Shown: positions 1-6,997, counted from the first letter of the stretch. The stretch: 64,000 bases of DNA from Flavobacteriales bacterium (GCA_013204105.1 JABMOM010000025.1:1-64000), one strand, 5' to 3'. Translations and numbers: made by a program. Notes: generated from the letters alone by a model not told the origin.

Positions 1-119
1 ATAAGAAATAGCGGTTTCAGTGCTAAAACAAATGTCTGTGCTTTTAATAAAAGTCAGTGCCAAACTGAAAGTGAAGTGCTTTTTAATCCGCTACTTCTCA
101 TACACGCAACACGTTATGC
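1..119 (+). other. integron attC-like site, right part (attC0)
   Basis: This is the right part of an attC recombination site; its left core lies outside the window. An inner arm AGAAATAGCGG near 5-15 pairs, with one mismatch, with CCGCTACTTCT at 89-99. The site ends in the core GTTATGC (113-119), which fits GTTRRRY except for one base. That core is the exact reverse complement of GCATAAC at 2170-2176, the left core of the next site. This is the relation expected between the two ends of one cassette, because they were joined in the circular form. Confidence rests on the recurrence of the layout at three further places. Confidence 0.7.
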
Positions 120-120
120 G

Positions 121-128
121 TAACTTTG
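121..128 (+). promoter_or_regulatory. Bacteroidota -7 promoter element of cassette A
   Basis: TAACTTTG is an exact TAnnTTTG match placed two bases after the attC0 core and 57 bases before the first cassette gene. Cassette A therefore appears to carry its own promoter and would not depend on an integron promoter. No clear -33 TTG is visible at the expected distance. Confidence 0.5.
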
Positions 129-185
129 CGGACGACAAAAACGACACAGACAATTTTAATTATTAACCTTTAAAACCAAAAAATT

Positions 186-413
186 ATGAATTACAAAGTA
201 GTGCCATTCGTGGCTCAAATCACCCAAAAGGACACGACCGCGACAGTAGCGGGACAACTTCAAACTTTAATCAACGAACATTCATCGCAAGGTTGGGAAT
301 ATGTTCGTTTAGAAAATGTTGAAACCAAAGTAGCACCAGACAACGGTTGCTTCGGTATTGGTGGGAAGCCCGGATTTTCGACAGTTTTTAAAATGGTTGT
401 ATTCAAACAATGA
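186..413 (+). CDS. DUF4177-like small protein (cassette gene)
   Basis: This 75-residue soluble protein starts with MNYKVVPF and contains the segment LINEHSSQGWEYVRLENV. That pattern (lysine-valine strand, helix, then 'GWE.v') is typical of DUF4177-like proteins of unknown function. A Cys-Phe-Gly-Ile-Gly-Gly-Lys-Pro-Gly loop near the end resembles variants that occur beside zinc-ribbon or phage-like genes. It is the first gene of integron cassette A and its stop overlaps the start of the next gene by four bases (ATGA), implying translational coupling to the YidD-like gene. Family assignment is by pattern only. Confidence 0.65.
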   Translation: MNYKVVPFVAQITQKDTTATVAGQLQTLINEHSSQGWEYVRLENVETKVAPDNGCFGIGGKPGFSTVFKMVVFKQ

Positions 414-721
414 AATTAATTTTACTCGGGACTATTCGCCTTTATTGGACAGTTTTTCCAAAACACAAAAGACGACCTTGCGTGTTTGAGGACAGTTGCT
501 CCAATTATATTTATCGTGTGACAAACGAAAAAGGATTTTTCAGCGGACTATCCGCATTGAAAAAAAGATTTTATCAATGCAGACCTGGTTACACAATATA
601 CAAGGACGAACAAAATAATTCTTTTGAATTGTGCCTAAAAGACGGAAGTATTATTACGAATGAAAAAATTTCCCGAACATTGCTTCCTCCTTTTAACTAT
701 AATTACAATATAAAAAAGTAA
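410..721 (+). CDS. YidD-like membrane protein insertion factor homologue
   Basis: The 103-residue product carries the YidD signature: an N-terminal amphipathic hydrophobic stretch (LILLGTIRLYWTVF), then Pro/Lys/Arg residues, a Cys in CVFEDSCSNY (compare PSCSxY of YidD), a GxxxGLxxLKKR segment and RFYQCRPGYTIY (compare RCxPxxxGG of YidD). YidD assists Sec/YidC membrane protein insertion in other bacteria. This copy is divergent: the first motif has EDSC instead of PSC and there is a 30-residue C-terminal extension. It sits in an integron cassette and not in the usual rnpA-yidD-yidC neighbourhood, so it is probably an accessory paralogue. It starts inside the preceding gene's stop (ATGA overlap). 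Confidence 0.6.
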   Translation: MKLILLGTIRLYWTVFPKHKRRPCVFEDSCSNYIYRVTNEKGFFSGLSALKKRFYQCRPGYTIYKDEQNNSFELCLKDGSIITNEKISRTLLPPFNYNYNIKK

Positions 722-725
722 AAAT

Positions 726-1175
726 ATGGAAATAGAAGTTTGGCATATTTGGATAATCGTTGCAGTTCTGCTTTTCATTGTAGAAATTTTCACTCCGACA
801 TTTTTAACGGCTTGCCTCGCTATTGGTTGTATTGCTGCCGCAATTTCATCATACTTTGACTATGGAATAAAAATTCAATTGCTTTCTTTTTCCATCGGGT
901 CACTCATTGGGTTTTTTGGTGTGCGACCTTTTATGCTCAAATATGCTCACAGAAACAGCGACAAAGTAAAAACTAATATAGACGCTCTTGTGGGTAAAAT
1001 TGGAAGAGTAACTGTAACAATAGACAATTCTCAAAATCAAGGAAGAGTAACAGTTGAAGGAGACGACTGGAGAGCAGAAACAGAAAACAACGAGATTATT
1101 AATGAAGGAGAAAGAGTTGAAGTATTAAAAATAGACAGCACAATTTTAATTGTTAAACCAATCACTAAAAACTAA
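726..1175 (+). CDS. NfeD-like membrane protein
   Basis: The 149 residues consist of about three hydrophobic segments (roughly residues 7-27, 29-45 and 52-70) and a soluble C-terminal OB-fold-like part with the NfeD pattern 'LVGKIGRVTVTID.SQNQGRVTVEGDDWRAE'. NfeD short forms partner SPFH proteins (QmcA or stomatin type) in membrane microdomains. The next gene, four bases downstream, is exactly such an SPFH protein, so the pair is complete. The VEGDDWRA segment is the most diagnostic part. The gene belongs to integron cassette A. Confidence 0.85.
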   Translation: MEIEVWHIWIIVAVLLFIVEIFTPTFLTACLAIGCIAAAISSYFDYGIKIQLLSFSIGSLIGFFGVRPFMLKYAHRNSDKVKTNIDALVGKIGRVTVTIDNSQNQGRVTVEGDDWRAETENNEIINEGERVEVLKIDSTILIVKPITKN

Positions 1176-1179
1176 AACT

Positions 1180-2145
1180 ATGGGTATCACAATCATTTTA
1201 GGACTAATTGCAGTATTTGTAATTGCCTTCGCACTAATGGGCTTCAAGATTATTCAGCAAGCCGAGACAATGGTAATTGAACGACTTGGTAAATACAGCC
1301 GAACATTACCAGCGGGAATAAATATTATTTGGCCTGTCATTGACAGACCACGCTCAACAGTTTGGAGAGACGGTGTAGGCGGAAACCTTTCTTATAAGAG
1401 CACAATAGATTTGAGAGAAACCGTTTATGAATTTCCTAAACAAAATGTAATTACAAAGGACAATGTTGCAACCGAAATCAATGCCATTATTTATTTTCAA
1501 ATTACTGACCCAGTCAAAGCAGTTTATGAAATTTCAAATCTTCCTGACGCAATTGAAAAACTTACACAGACAACATTGCGAAATGTAATTGGCGAAATGG
1601 ATTTAGACCAAACTCTCACATCAAGAGATACAATAAACGGAAAACTTCGTAGTGTCTTGGATGAAGCCACTCATAAATGGGGCGTGAAAGTAAGTAGAGT
1701 AGAATTGCAAGACATCAATCCGCCTCAACATATAAGAGAGGCAATGGAAAAACAAATGCAAGCAGAGCGTTCTAAGCGTGCTTCAATTCTCGAATCAGAA
1801 GGAAAGAAAGCATCGCAAGTATTAGAATCAGAAGGATTGAAAACATCAGAAATAAATAAAGCCGATGGAGAAAAACAAGCAATGATATTAAGAGCAGAAG
1901 GAGAAGCACAAGCAAGAATAAGAACAGCACAGGGAGAAGCAGAAGCAATTCTAAAAATTACACAAGCGATTGGTTCTACAAAAAGCGACCCTGTAAATTA
2001 TCTTATAGCAGTCCGTTACATAGACAAATTAGGAGAAATGGTAAGCGGTAAGGACAACAAAGTAATTTATATGCCATACGAAGCGACAGGAATTTTAAGT
2101 TCAATCGGTGGCATCAAGGACTTGCTCACCTCGACAAATAAGTAG
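1180..2145 (+). CDS. SPFH/stomatin-like (QmcA-type) membrane protein
   Basis: The 321-residue protein has an N-terminal membrane helix (GITIILGLIAVFVIAFALM), the SPFH opening 'QQAETMVIERLGKYSRTLPAGINIIWPVID', the 'ITKDNVATEINAIIYFQITDPVKAVYEI' core and a long Ala/Glu-rich coiled coil typical of stomatin-like oligomers. It should form membrane scaffolds with the NfeD protein encoded just upstream. The ATG at 1180 is chosen because it lies four bases after the nfeD stop; an upstream TTG in frame would lie inside nfeD. A C-terminal tail 'GILSSIGGIKDLL' resembles the QmcA C-terminus. It is the last gene of cassette A; attC1 begins 24 bases later. Confidence 0.9.
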   Translation: MGITIILGLIAVFVIAFALMGFKIIQQAETMVIERLGKYSRTLPAGINIIWPVIDRPRSTVWRDGVGGNLSYKSTIDLRETVYEFPKQNVITKDNVATEINAIIYFQITDPVKAVYEISNLPDAIEKLTQTTLRNVIGEMDLDQTLTSRDTINGKLRSVLDEATHKWGVKVSRVELQDINPPQHIREAMEKQMQAERSKRASILESEGKKASQVLESEGLKTSEINKADGEKQAMILRAEGEAQARIRTAQGEAEAILKITQAIGSTKSDPVNYLIAVRYIDKLGEMVSGKDNKVIYMPYEATGILSSIGGIKDLLTSTNK

Positions 2146-2169
2146 CAGACAGACAAAAGAAAAGTATAC

Positions 2170-2301
2170 GCATAACAGCGGGTTTAAGAAATTGGCGGTT
2201 CAGTGGTTAAATAAAGTTTTGTGCTTCGTATCAAGTTCGGTGCTGGCAGACAGTTTTGTGCTCCGAAATCGCCAACTTCTCAAACCCACAAAACGTTGGG
2301 C
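2170..2301 (+). other. integron attC site (attC1), between cassettes A and B
   Basis: The 132-bp site has outer cores GCATAAC (2170-2176) and GTTGGGC (2295-2301, exact GTTRRRY). Long imperfect inner arms GCGGGTTTAAGAAATTGGCG (from 2178) and CGCCAACTTCTCAAACCCAC (ending 2289) can fold into a hairpin with a variable central part. The left core pairs with the right core of attC0 and the right core pairs, with one mismatch, with the left core of attC2, as integron cassette logic requires. Confidence 0.8.
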
Positions 2302-2347
2302 AAAATGTAAAAAAAGATCCCTAGTCGTAGCCTTAACTGAATTTCAT

Positions 2348-2355
2348 TACTTTTG
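2348..2355 (+). promoter_or_regulatory. -7 promoter element of the toxin-antitoxin cassette
   Basis: TACTTTTG matches TAnnTTTG exactly and lies 15 bases before the ATG at 2371. It excludes the in-frame TTG at 2353, which lies inside the element, as the start. Cassette B therefore brings its own promoter. Confidence 0.55.
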
Positions 2356-2370
2356 AGTAAACGACTAAAA

Positions 2371-2601
2371 ATGGACATCCAAGCCTTGAAACTAGAACTT
2401 GTAAAACAGATTCTTGAATCTGAAAGTAAGGAACTTTTGGACAAAGTTTACTATACGTTCAAAAGGGAAGAAAAGGACTTTTGGCTTGAAATGACAGATG
2501 ACCAAAAACAGGAAGTTGAGATTGGTAGACGACAGGTAAAAAACGGTGAAACCGAAGAATGGGAAACCGTACTTGAGCGACTATCAAAGAAGGCTTCATG
2601 A
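2371..2601 (+). CDS. putative antitoxin of a type II toxin-antitoxin pair
   Basis: This is a 76-residue, highly charged, helix-rich protein (MDIQALKLELVKQILESESKEL...). Its C-terminal part 'VEIGRRQVKNGETEEWETVLERL' is the pattern common in small antitoxins paired with ParE/RelE toxins. The stop overlaps the start of the toxin gene by four bases (ATGA). The start at 2371 is supported by the promoter 15 bases upstream. The DNA-binding fold is not clear from the sequence. Integron cassettes often carry such pairs, thought to stabilise the array. Confidence 0.7.
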   Translation: MDIQALKLELVKQILESESKELLDKVYYTFKREEKDFWLEMTDDQKQEVEIGRRQVKNGETEEWETVLERLSKKAS

Positions 2602-2921
2602 AAATCCGCTTTTCCCGACTCGCTGTTTACAAACTTGAGAAGCTTTCTGAGTACCTGATTGAAGAGTGGTCGGAACAATCAAACTTAAAGTTCTTAAAGC
2701 GACTTGACTCTAAAGTCAAAACCATCCAAAAGAACCCTGAGCTTTTTCCTCAAAGCCAGCTTGAAACTGGATTGAGAAAATGTGTCGTCACCAAACAGAC
2801 TTCCCTACTCTATGAAATTCAGACTGATTCCATTTTCATTCTAACTCTCATCGACACAAGACAGGATCAGAAGAAAATGAAAGAAGAAATTAAAAAACAC
2901 TTTGCACAACAACGCCTATAG
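2598..2921 (+). CDS. RelE/ParE-superfamily toxin (cassette gene)
   Basis: The 107-residue basic protein begins MKIRFSRLAVYKLEKLSEYLIEEW and continues with 'FLKRLDSKVKTIQKNPELFPQS' and 'LRKCVVTKQTSLLYEIQTDSIFILTLIDTRQ', the classic ParE/RelE layout of strand, two helices and a beta sheet with the conserved 'Y.I....I.IL.l.D.RQ' end. Whether it targets gyrase or mRNA cannot be told from the sequence. The last codons and the TAG stop (2919-2921) lie inside attC2, so the C-terminus AQQRL is encoded by the recombination site. It is coupled to the upstream antitoxin gene by a four-base overlap. Confidence 0.85.
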   Translation: MKIRFSRLAVYKLEKLSEYLIEEWSEQSNLKFLKRLDSKVKTIQKNPELFPQSQLETGLRKCVVTKQTSLLYEIQTDSIFILTLIDTRQDQKKMKEEIKKHFAQQRL

Positions 2922-3035
2922 CTAATGCTGGCTTGAAACTAAAAAATGATATTTTGTACTTCCAATAACCAGCATGCTAGCGAGGACGGAAACGTTTCCA
3001 AAATGCCGCACTAGCCATAGCCAGGAACGTTGGCA
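2904..3035 (+). other. integron attC site (attC2), between cassettes B and C
   Basis: The 132-bp site has outer cores GCACAAC (2904-2910) and GTTGGCA (3029-3035). Inner arms around CCTATAGCTAATGCTGGC (2914-2931) and GCACTAGCCATAGCCAGG (3008-3025) pair imperfectly. The left core is the reverse complement of the attC1 right core GTTGGGC with one mismatch; the right core is the exact reverse complement of TGCCAAC at 3430, the left core of attC3. The first about 50 bases are nearly identical to attC3, showing array homogenisation. Confidence 0.85.
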
Positions 3036-3046
3036 TTAATTTAAAA

Positions 3047-3451
3047 ATGAAAGACCGCATCCTCATTCAATTCCTATTAGGTACAATCATTCAGCTGATA
3101 CTTTACCTAGGAATCTTGTACTTGGCCAAAGTCATATTAGACTTGACAACAGATGACAAGTACATTTTAATGAGTGACTATGGAATTCAACTGTCAACGA
3201 TAATCTTGACAATGATTATTTCAGTCCAAAATTTAATAACCGCGCTCGTTAACAAAAAATGGTTCACATGGATTGGAATAATAATCGTTTTACTGATTTA
3301 TACAATTGGATGGGGTGAGGACTTTAATTCTTGGCCTGAACGGACAATAATCTTCATAGTAGTCGGATTCACAATTGTCCTAGGAAAAATTCAATTGGAT
3401 GCGACTTTAATGAAAATAAAAAAAACTAATGCCAACAACGCCTATAGCTAA
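3047..3451 (+). CDS. hypothetical four-helix membrane protein (cassette gene)
   Basis: The 134-residue protein shows about four hydrophobic helices (residues about 5-30, 46-65, 73-88 and 96-114) separated by short charged loops, with a lysine-rich tail. I do not recognise a family. The ATG lies only 11 bases after the attC2 core, so there is little room for a private promoter, and expression probably depends on read-through from cassette B. The TAA stop and last codons (NNAYS) are supplied by attC3, as for the toxin gene in cassette B. Confidence 0.7.
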   Translation: MKDRILIQFLLGTIIQLILYLGILYLAKVILDLTTDDKYILMSDYGIQLSTIILTMIISVQNLITALVNKKWFTWIGIIIVLLIYTIGWGEDFNSWPERTIIFIVVGFTIVLGKIQLDATLMKIKKTNANNAYS

Positions 3452-3547
3452 TGCTGGCTTGAAACTAAAAAATGATGTTTTGTACTTTCAATACCATCCT
3501 CCTGGCGAGAACGGAAACGTTTCCAGTATGCCCCAGGAACCTCGGGC
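3430..3547 (+). other. terminal attC site (attC3) with a degenerate right core
   Basis: The left core TGCCAAC (3430-3436) pairs exactly with GTTGGCA at 3029, closing cassette C. The body repeats attC2 almost base for base over the first 50 positions and shares ACGGAAACGTTTCCA in the central part. At the right end the expected GTTGGGC reads CTCGGGC (3541-3547): the GTT of the core is changed to CTC. The site is 118 bp. It marks the right border of the array; no further attC is visible before the genes on its right. Confidence 0.75.
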
Positions 3548-3558
3548 AACATTCTAAA

Positions 3559-3645
3559 ATGAAAACATTCGTCAGGATCTCCCAAGGAGGGTTTCTAGTA
3601 GAATCAATAAACGACATTTGTTTCGAAAGTCAAGTTAAACAATGA
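3559..3645 (+). CDS. short ORF coupled to the acyltransferase gene
   Basis: This 28-codon reading frame (begins MKTFVRISQGGFLVESI) starts 12 bases after the degenerate attC core and its TGA overlaps the acyltransferase ATG by four bases (ATGA). It could be a translational-coupling leader or the remnant of a lost cassette gene. No family is recognisable and the length is small, so it may be chance. Confidence 0.3.
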   Translation: MKTFVRISQGGFLVESINDICFESQVKQ

Positions 3646-4424
3646 ACATCCGAGGCAAATTAGTACGACTCTTCTATTTTATATTAACGAGGAGATATCG
3701 TGTCAAGATCATTGGTTCGAGCATTCTCGAAACACCAGGGGCCATGCTGATATTGCCCAATCATCAATCACACATTGACGCTCAATTGATGGCTGCGATA
3801 GTAGCACAATACTGTGAATTTGTTCCAGTGGTTTCGGAGCGGTTTTTGAAAATCCCAGTCATAAGCAGTTTCTTAAAAAAGTGGAATGCAGTGGCCGTAA
3901 GTGATTTTCGGGGTGGGAATAGGGACCCAAATGTTTTGAAAAACATTTTTTCTCAAGTGATGAACGCGCTGAATATGGGCCGCAGCGTGATTATTTATCC
4001 TTCAGGCACCATCACTTTCACTCCAACAGAAAAGATTCACAATAAGCAAAGTGCATACGCAATCGTATCTGATCTGCCCGAAAACACACGGATAGTTGGT
4101 ACGCGAATCAGCGGACTATGGGGCAGCATGTGGTCTGTGGCTTGGATGGGTGAACGCCCCAGTTTTATAAAGGCTTTATTGAAAGGCGTTTTCTATTTTT
4201 TCGCAAACCTTATCTATTTCTCACCTAAAAGAAACGTGACTTTCGAATTTGTCGACATCACAGATGAGGCAAAGAAAATGGCCCAATCCGACCGTAGGAC
4301 TTTCAACCAATACCTGGAAGCGTTTTACAATGTCAATGGTCCTGAAAAGGCTACGTATATCAAGCACTTATTCTTCTTCCCAAGGTCAAGGAGGAAATAC
4401 CCAAAAAATTTATCCCAAACCTAG
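3642..4424 (+). CDS. PlsC-family lipid acyltransferase
   Basis: The 260-residue protein has the PlsC/LPLAT architecture: the HX4D motif in PNHQSHID (His41, Asp46) and a second block GRSVIIYPSGTITF at about residues 113-126. There the usual FPEG reads YPSG and the following Arg is absent, a variant also known in acyltransferases linked to acyl-CoA ligases. A hydrophobic region (KALLKGVFYFFANLIYFSP) suggests membrane association. Such enzymes move acyl groups from ACP or CoA to a lysophospholipid or another alcohol or amine. It lies convergently next to a fatty acyl ligase and a polyketide synthase, which suggests it may place an unusual acyl chain onto a lipid. It is preceded by the integron array and could have been acquired separately. 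Confidence 0.85.
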   Translation: MNIRGKLVRLFYFILTRRYRVKIIGSSILETPGAMLILPNHQSHIDAQLMAAIVAQYCEFVPVVSERFLKIPVISSFLKKWNAVAVSDFRGGNRDPNVLKNIFSQVMNALNMGRSVIIYPSGTITFTPTEKIHNKQSAYAIVSDLPENTRIVGTRISGLWGSMWSVAWMGERPSFIKALLKGVFYFFANLIYFSPKRNVTFEFVDITDEAKKMAQSDRRTFNQYLEAFYNVNGPEKATYIKHLFFFPRSRRKYPKNLSQT

Positions 4425-4428
4425 AAGC

Positions 4429-6195
4429 TTAGTCCTCTTTGTTGAAAATATCCTTGATTAAGTCCGTGTATTTAGCGGATAAAACTCTTCGTTTCAGCTT
4501 CAACGTGGGTGAAAGCTCATCAGATTCAATGGTCCACTCATCCGCAACAACTCTGAACCGCTTGATTTGTTCGTCTGCGCCAATTCCTTTGTTCTGTTCC
4601 TTCACGATTTCTTGAAATAGGCGATCCACTTCTTTGTCCTTTATCATATTGGCTCGGTTGCTGGCGTCGATTTTACGCGAATTACACCAATCCGTTAATG
4701 CTTCAAAATTTGGAGATATCAAGGCACTGGTGAATTTTTCGCCTTCTCCAATGACCATTAACTGATCGATGTACAGCGATTCCTTGAACAGGTTTTCGAT
4801 GACTTGTGGCGAAACGTATTTCCCATTCGAAAGCTTAAATAATTCCTTTTTTCGATCAGTAATACGCAAAAATTTACCGTCATCCAACACACCGATATCG
4901 CCTGTGTGGAACCAGCCTTCGCTATCCATCACCTCCGAAGTGGCCCTTTCGTCTTTAAAATAGCCCAGCATAACATTTGGCCCTTTGCATAGGATTTCTC
5001 CATCGGGGGCGATTTTCACTTCAACGCCTTCAATCACCGATCCCACCGTTCCCAAGCGCAAATCGGGCAGTTGTTGTCGATTGATGGTGATGATAGGCGC
5101 TGTTTCTGTGAGGCCGTACATGTTTAACAATTTGATGCCGGCAGCCCAAAACACACGCTCGAGACGAGGTTGCAAAGCTGCACCGCCCACTCCAATCGAT
5201 ACCACGTTTCCGCCCATTGCTTCTCTCCACTTGCTGAAGATAAGTTTGTTCGCAAGCTTAAGTTGAATGGCATACCACCACCCATTGGAACCATCAATTT
5301 TATACCTCAATCCAAGGTCTAACGCCCAAAAAAAGAGGGTCTTTTTGATTCCCGAAAGTTTGCGACCCTTGTCCACAATTTTGTCATAAACCTTCTCAAG
5401 AATGCGCGGAACTGCACCAAAACCGTGTGGTTGAACTTCTTTCAGATCGCGCGCGATGGTGGCTGTGCTTTCAGCGTAGTATATGCTGCACCCGGAGTAT
5501 TGCGTTTGATAACAACCCATGCGCTCCCCAACATGACAAATTGGGAGAATGCTCAAGTAGCGTTGATCGGATTTCAGTTGAAACACGGAAGCGGCTGCAA
5601 TTGCTGTGGTCATCAAGTTTTGGTGAGAGAGAAGGATGCCCTTTGAATTCCCTGTTGTTCCCGAGGTGTAAATCAAGGTGACGGGATCGGTGGCTAATGT
5701 TTGCTTTTTGGTTTCTTCAATTATTTGACTGAACTCACTGGCTTTCTCTTTGCCTAAATCCCGCACAGCCGTCCAGTTTGGTGCAGAGTCCACTTGATCA
5801 AACGTGAAGATCAAATCAGGAGCAATTGGCTTAATCAGATCGTACAATTTTTTATCGGAAACAAACACCGCTTTGACTTGAGCATGCTCGAAGATGCCCT
5901 TATACCCCTCCTGAGTCAGCGTTGTGAAAAGGGGAACATGAATGAGTCCGGCTTGGGCCAATCCCATATCTGCAAAATTCCATTCAGGTCGATTATTGCT
6001 AATGGTGGCGACAGCATCTCCTTTTTTCAAGGACATTGCCAGTAAACCATAACTCATCAAATTCGAATTTTCGATGTAGTCCTTAGTGCTAAACTTAACC
6101 CATTGTCTGTTTTGCTTAGCGGCAAAGACGTCTGGTTTGTTTGGTAACTCTGTCCCGTATTTTTCAAGAAGATCAAAAGTTCGTGTTACTTGCAT
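4429..6195 (-). CDS. long-chain fatty acyl-CoA/AMP ligase
   Basis: The 588-residue ANL-superfamily enzyme shows the P-loop-like motif LIYTSGTTGNSKG (about residue 170), the 'GLTETAP' A5-like motif, 'GWFHTGDIG' and 'DRKKELFKLSNGKYVSPQVIE', which together are typical of long-chain acyl-CoA synthetases (FadD15/ACSL type). It activates a fatty acid with ATP and passes it to CoA or possibly an ACP. It lies 55 bases after the PPTase gene on the same strand and has its own promoter element (6231-6238). The clustering with PKS and PPTase suggests it activates either the starter or the released methyl-branched acid; a plain housekeeping role remains possible. It converges with the acyltransferase gene four bases away. 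Confidence 0.88.
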   Translation of the reverse strand: MQVTRTFDLLEKYGTELPNKPDVFAAKQNRQWVKFSTKDYIENSNLMSYGLLAMSLKKGDAVATISNNRPEWNFADMGLAQAGLIHVPLFTTLTQEGYKGIFEHAQVKAVFVSDKKLYDLIKPIAPDLIFTFDQVDSAPNWTAVRDLGKEKASEFSQIIEETKKQTLATDPVTLIYTSGTTGNSKGILLSHQNLMTTAIAAASVFQLKSDQRYLSILPICHVGERMGCYQTQYSGCSIYYAESTATIARDLKEVQPHGFGAVPRILEKVYDKIVDKGRKLSGIKKTLFFWALDLGLRYKIDGSNGWWYAIQLKLANKLIFSKWREAMGGNVVSIGVGGAALQPRLERVFWAAGIKLLNMYGLTETAPIITINRQQLPDLRLGTVGSVIEGVEVKIAPDGEILCKGPNVMLGYFKDERATSEVMDSEGWFHTGDIGVLDDGKFLRITDRKKELFKLSNGKYVSPQVIENLFKESLYIDQLMVIGEGEKFTSALISPNFEALTDWCNSRKIDASNRANMIKDKEVDRLFQEIVKEQNKGIGADEQIKRFRVVADEWTIESDELSPTLKLKRRVLSAKYTDLIKDIFNKED

Positions 6196-6230
6196 CGGTC
6201 TGTGATTAAGGTTCTATGGGCTGCGCCTTC

Positions 6231-6238
6231 CAAATGTA
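6231..6238 (-). promoter_or_regulatory. -7 promoter element for the acyl ligase gene
   Basis: On the minus strand the sequence reads TACATTTG, an exact TAnnTTTG match, 35 bases upstream of the ATG at 6195 and inside the 55-base gap after the PPTase gene. The ligase can therefore be expressed independently of the PKS. Confidence 0.5.
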
Positions 6239-6250
6239 ATTCGTTCATTT

Positions 6251-6991
6251 TCAAAACAAAATTGAGACGTCCATTTGTTCAACCGTCAGGTCGGGACGCA
6301 TTGTTGTCAGCGTTCCTACGTAATTTTTCGCGGGTGAAAATTCTTCAAAATGCCAGTCTTCCTGCTCAAAGACTCCTTTAACGGAAAGCAATCTAATTTT
6401 TGATTCTTCAATTGAAAACTCGAGGCAATCGGGAGGTAGTCGCATTCCCTCGCCAATGGCCTTTAAATAGGATTCCTTTACCGTCCAAAAGCGGAAAAAA
6501 CGCTGGCTTTTTTCCGCTGGTTTTGCGTTGATGAATTTGATTTCGCTGCTTGTGAAGTTCTTTGTGATCATTTGTTCCAGATCAGGCAAAGGCCTCTGAT
6601 GTTCTATGTCAATGCCAATTTCTCCTTCACGCGAAAAGCCATATACAGCGAGCCCTCCAGAATTTGAAATGTTGAAACACAACTTCGGATCGTCCAAGGA
6701 AAAGGGTTTTCCTTTTGAATGCCTGCCGATTTTTAAATCGCGTGGCGTAATGTTGAGATAGGCACCTAAAAGAATGCGAAGGATACCTTGGCTGATGATG
6801 TAATTCTGGCGAACGTCCTCAAACTTGAAAAACGGAACCCGCTTTAATTCCATTTCCGACAGCGCGTCTCGACAACGTTCCAACAAACCATCCGTAGGGT
6901 TGGTGCTCACATTCCAAACATGAATGTGTCCAGCAGATAAAAAGGGAAAGTCTTCCAAACTATAGCTGACTTTCCCTTTTGTTGTATTCAT
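6251..6991 (-). CDS. Sfp-type 4'-phosphopantetheinyl transferase
   Basis: The 246-residue enzyme carries the Sfp signature: 'GIDIEHQRP' with the Mg-binding Asp and Glu near residue 125, and 'FFRFWTVKESYLKAIGEGM' (W..KES..KA) near residue 170. It transfers phosphopantetheine from CoA to the serine of carrier domains. The start lies six bases after the PKS stop, so the two are translated from one transcript, and the substrate is almost certainly the PKS carrier domain (Ser2495). The length is typical for Sfp/Gsp enzymes, not for the shorter AcpS. Confidence 0.92.
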   Translation of the reverse strand: MNTTKGKVSYSLEDFPFLSAGHIHVWNVSTNPTDGLLERCRDALSEMELKRVPFFKFEDVRQNYIISQGILRILLGAYLNITPRDLKIGRHSKGKPFSLDDPKLCFNISNSGGLAVYGFSREGEIGIDIEHQRPLPDLEQMITKNFTSSEIKFINAKPAEKSQRFFRFWTVKESYLKAIGEGMRLPPDCLEFSIEESKIRLLSVKGVFEQEDWHFEEFSPAKNYVGTLTTMRPDLTVEQMDVSILF

Positions 6992-6997
6992 TTTAGA

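Noticed and set aside
2108-2356. 82-codon frame across attC1
   Set aside because: It overlaps the SPFH gene end and runs through the recombination site; composition looks non-coding.
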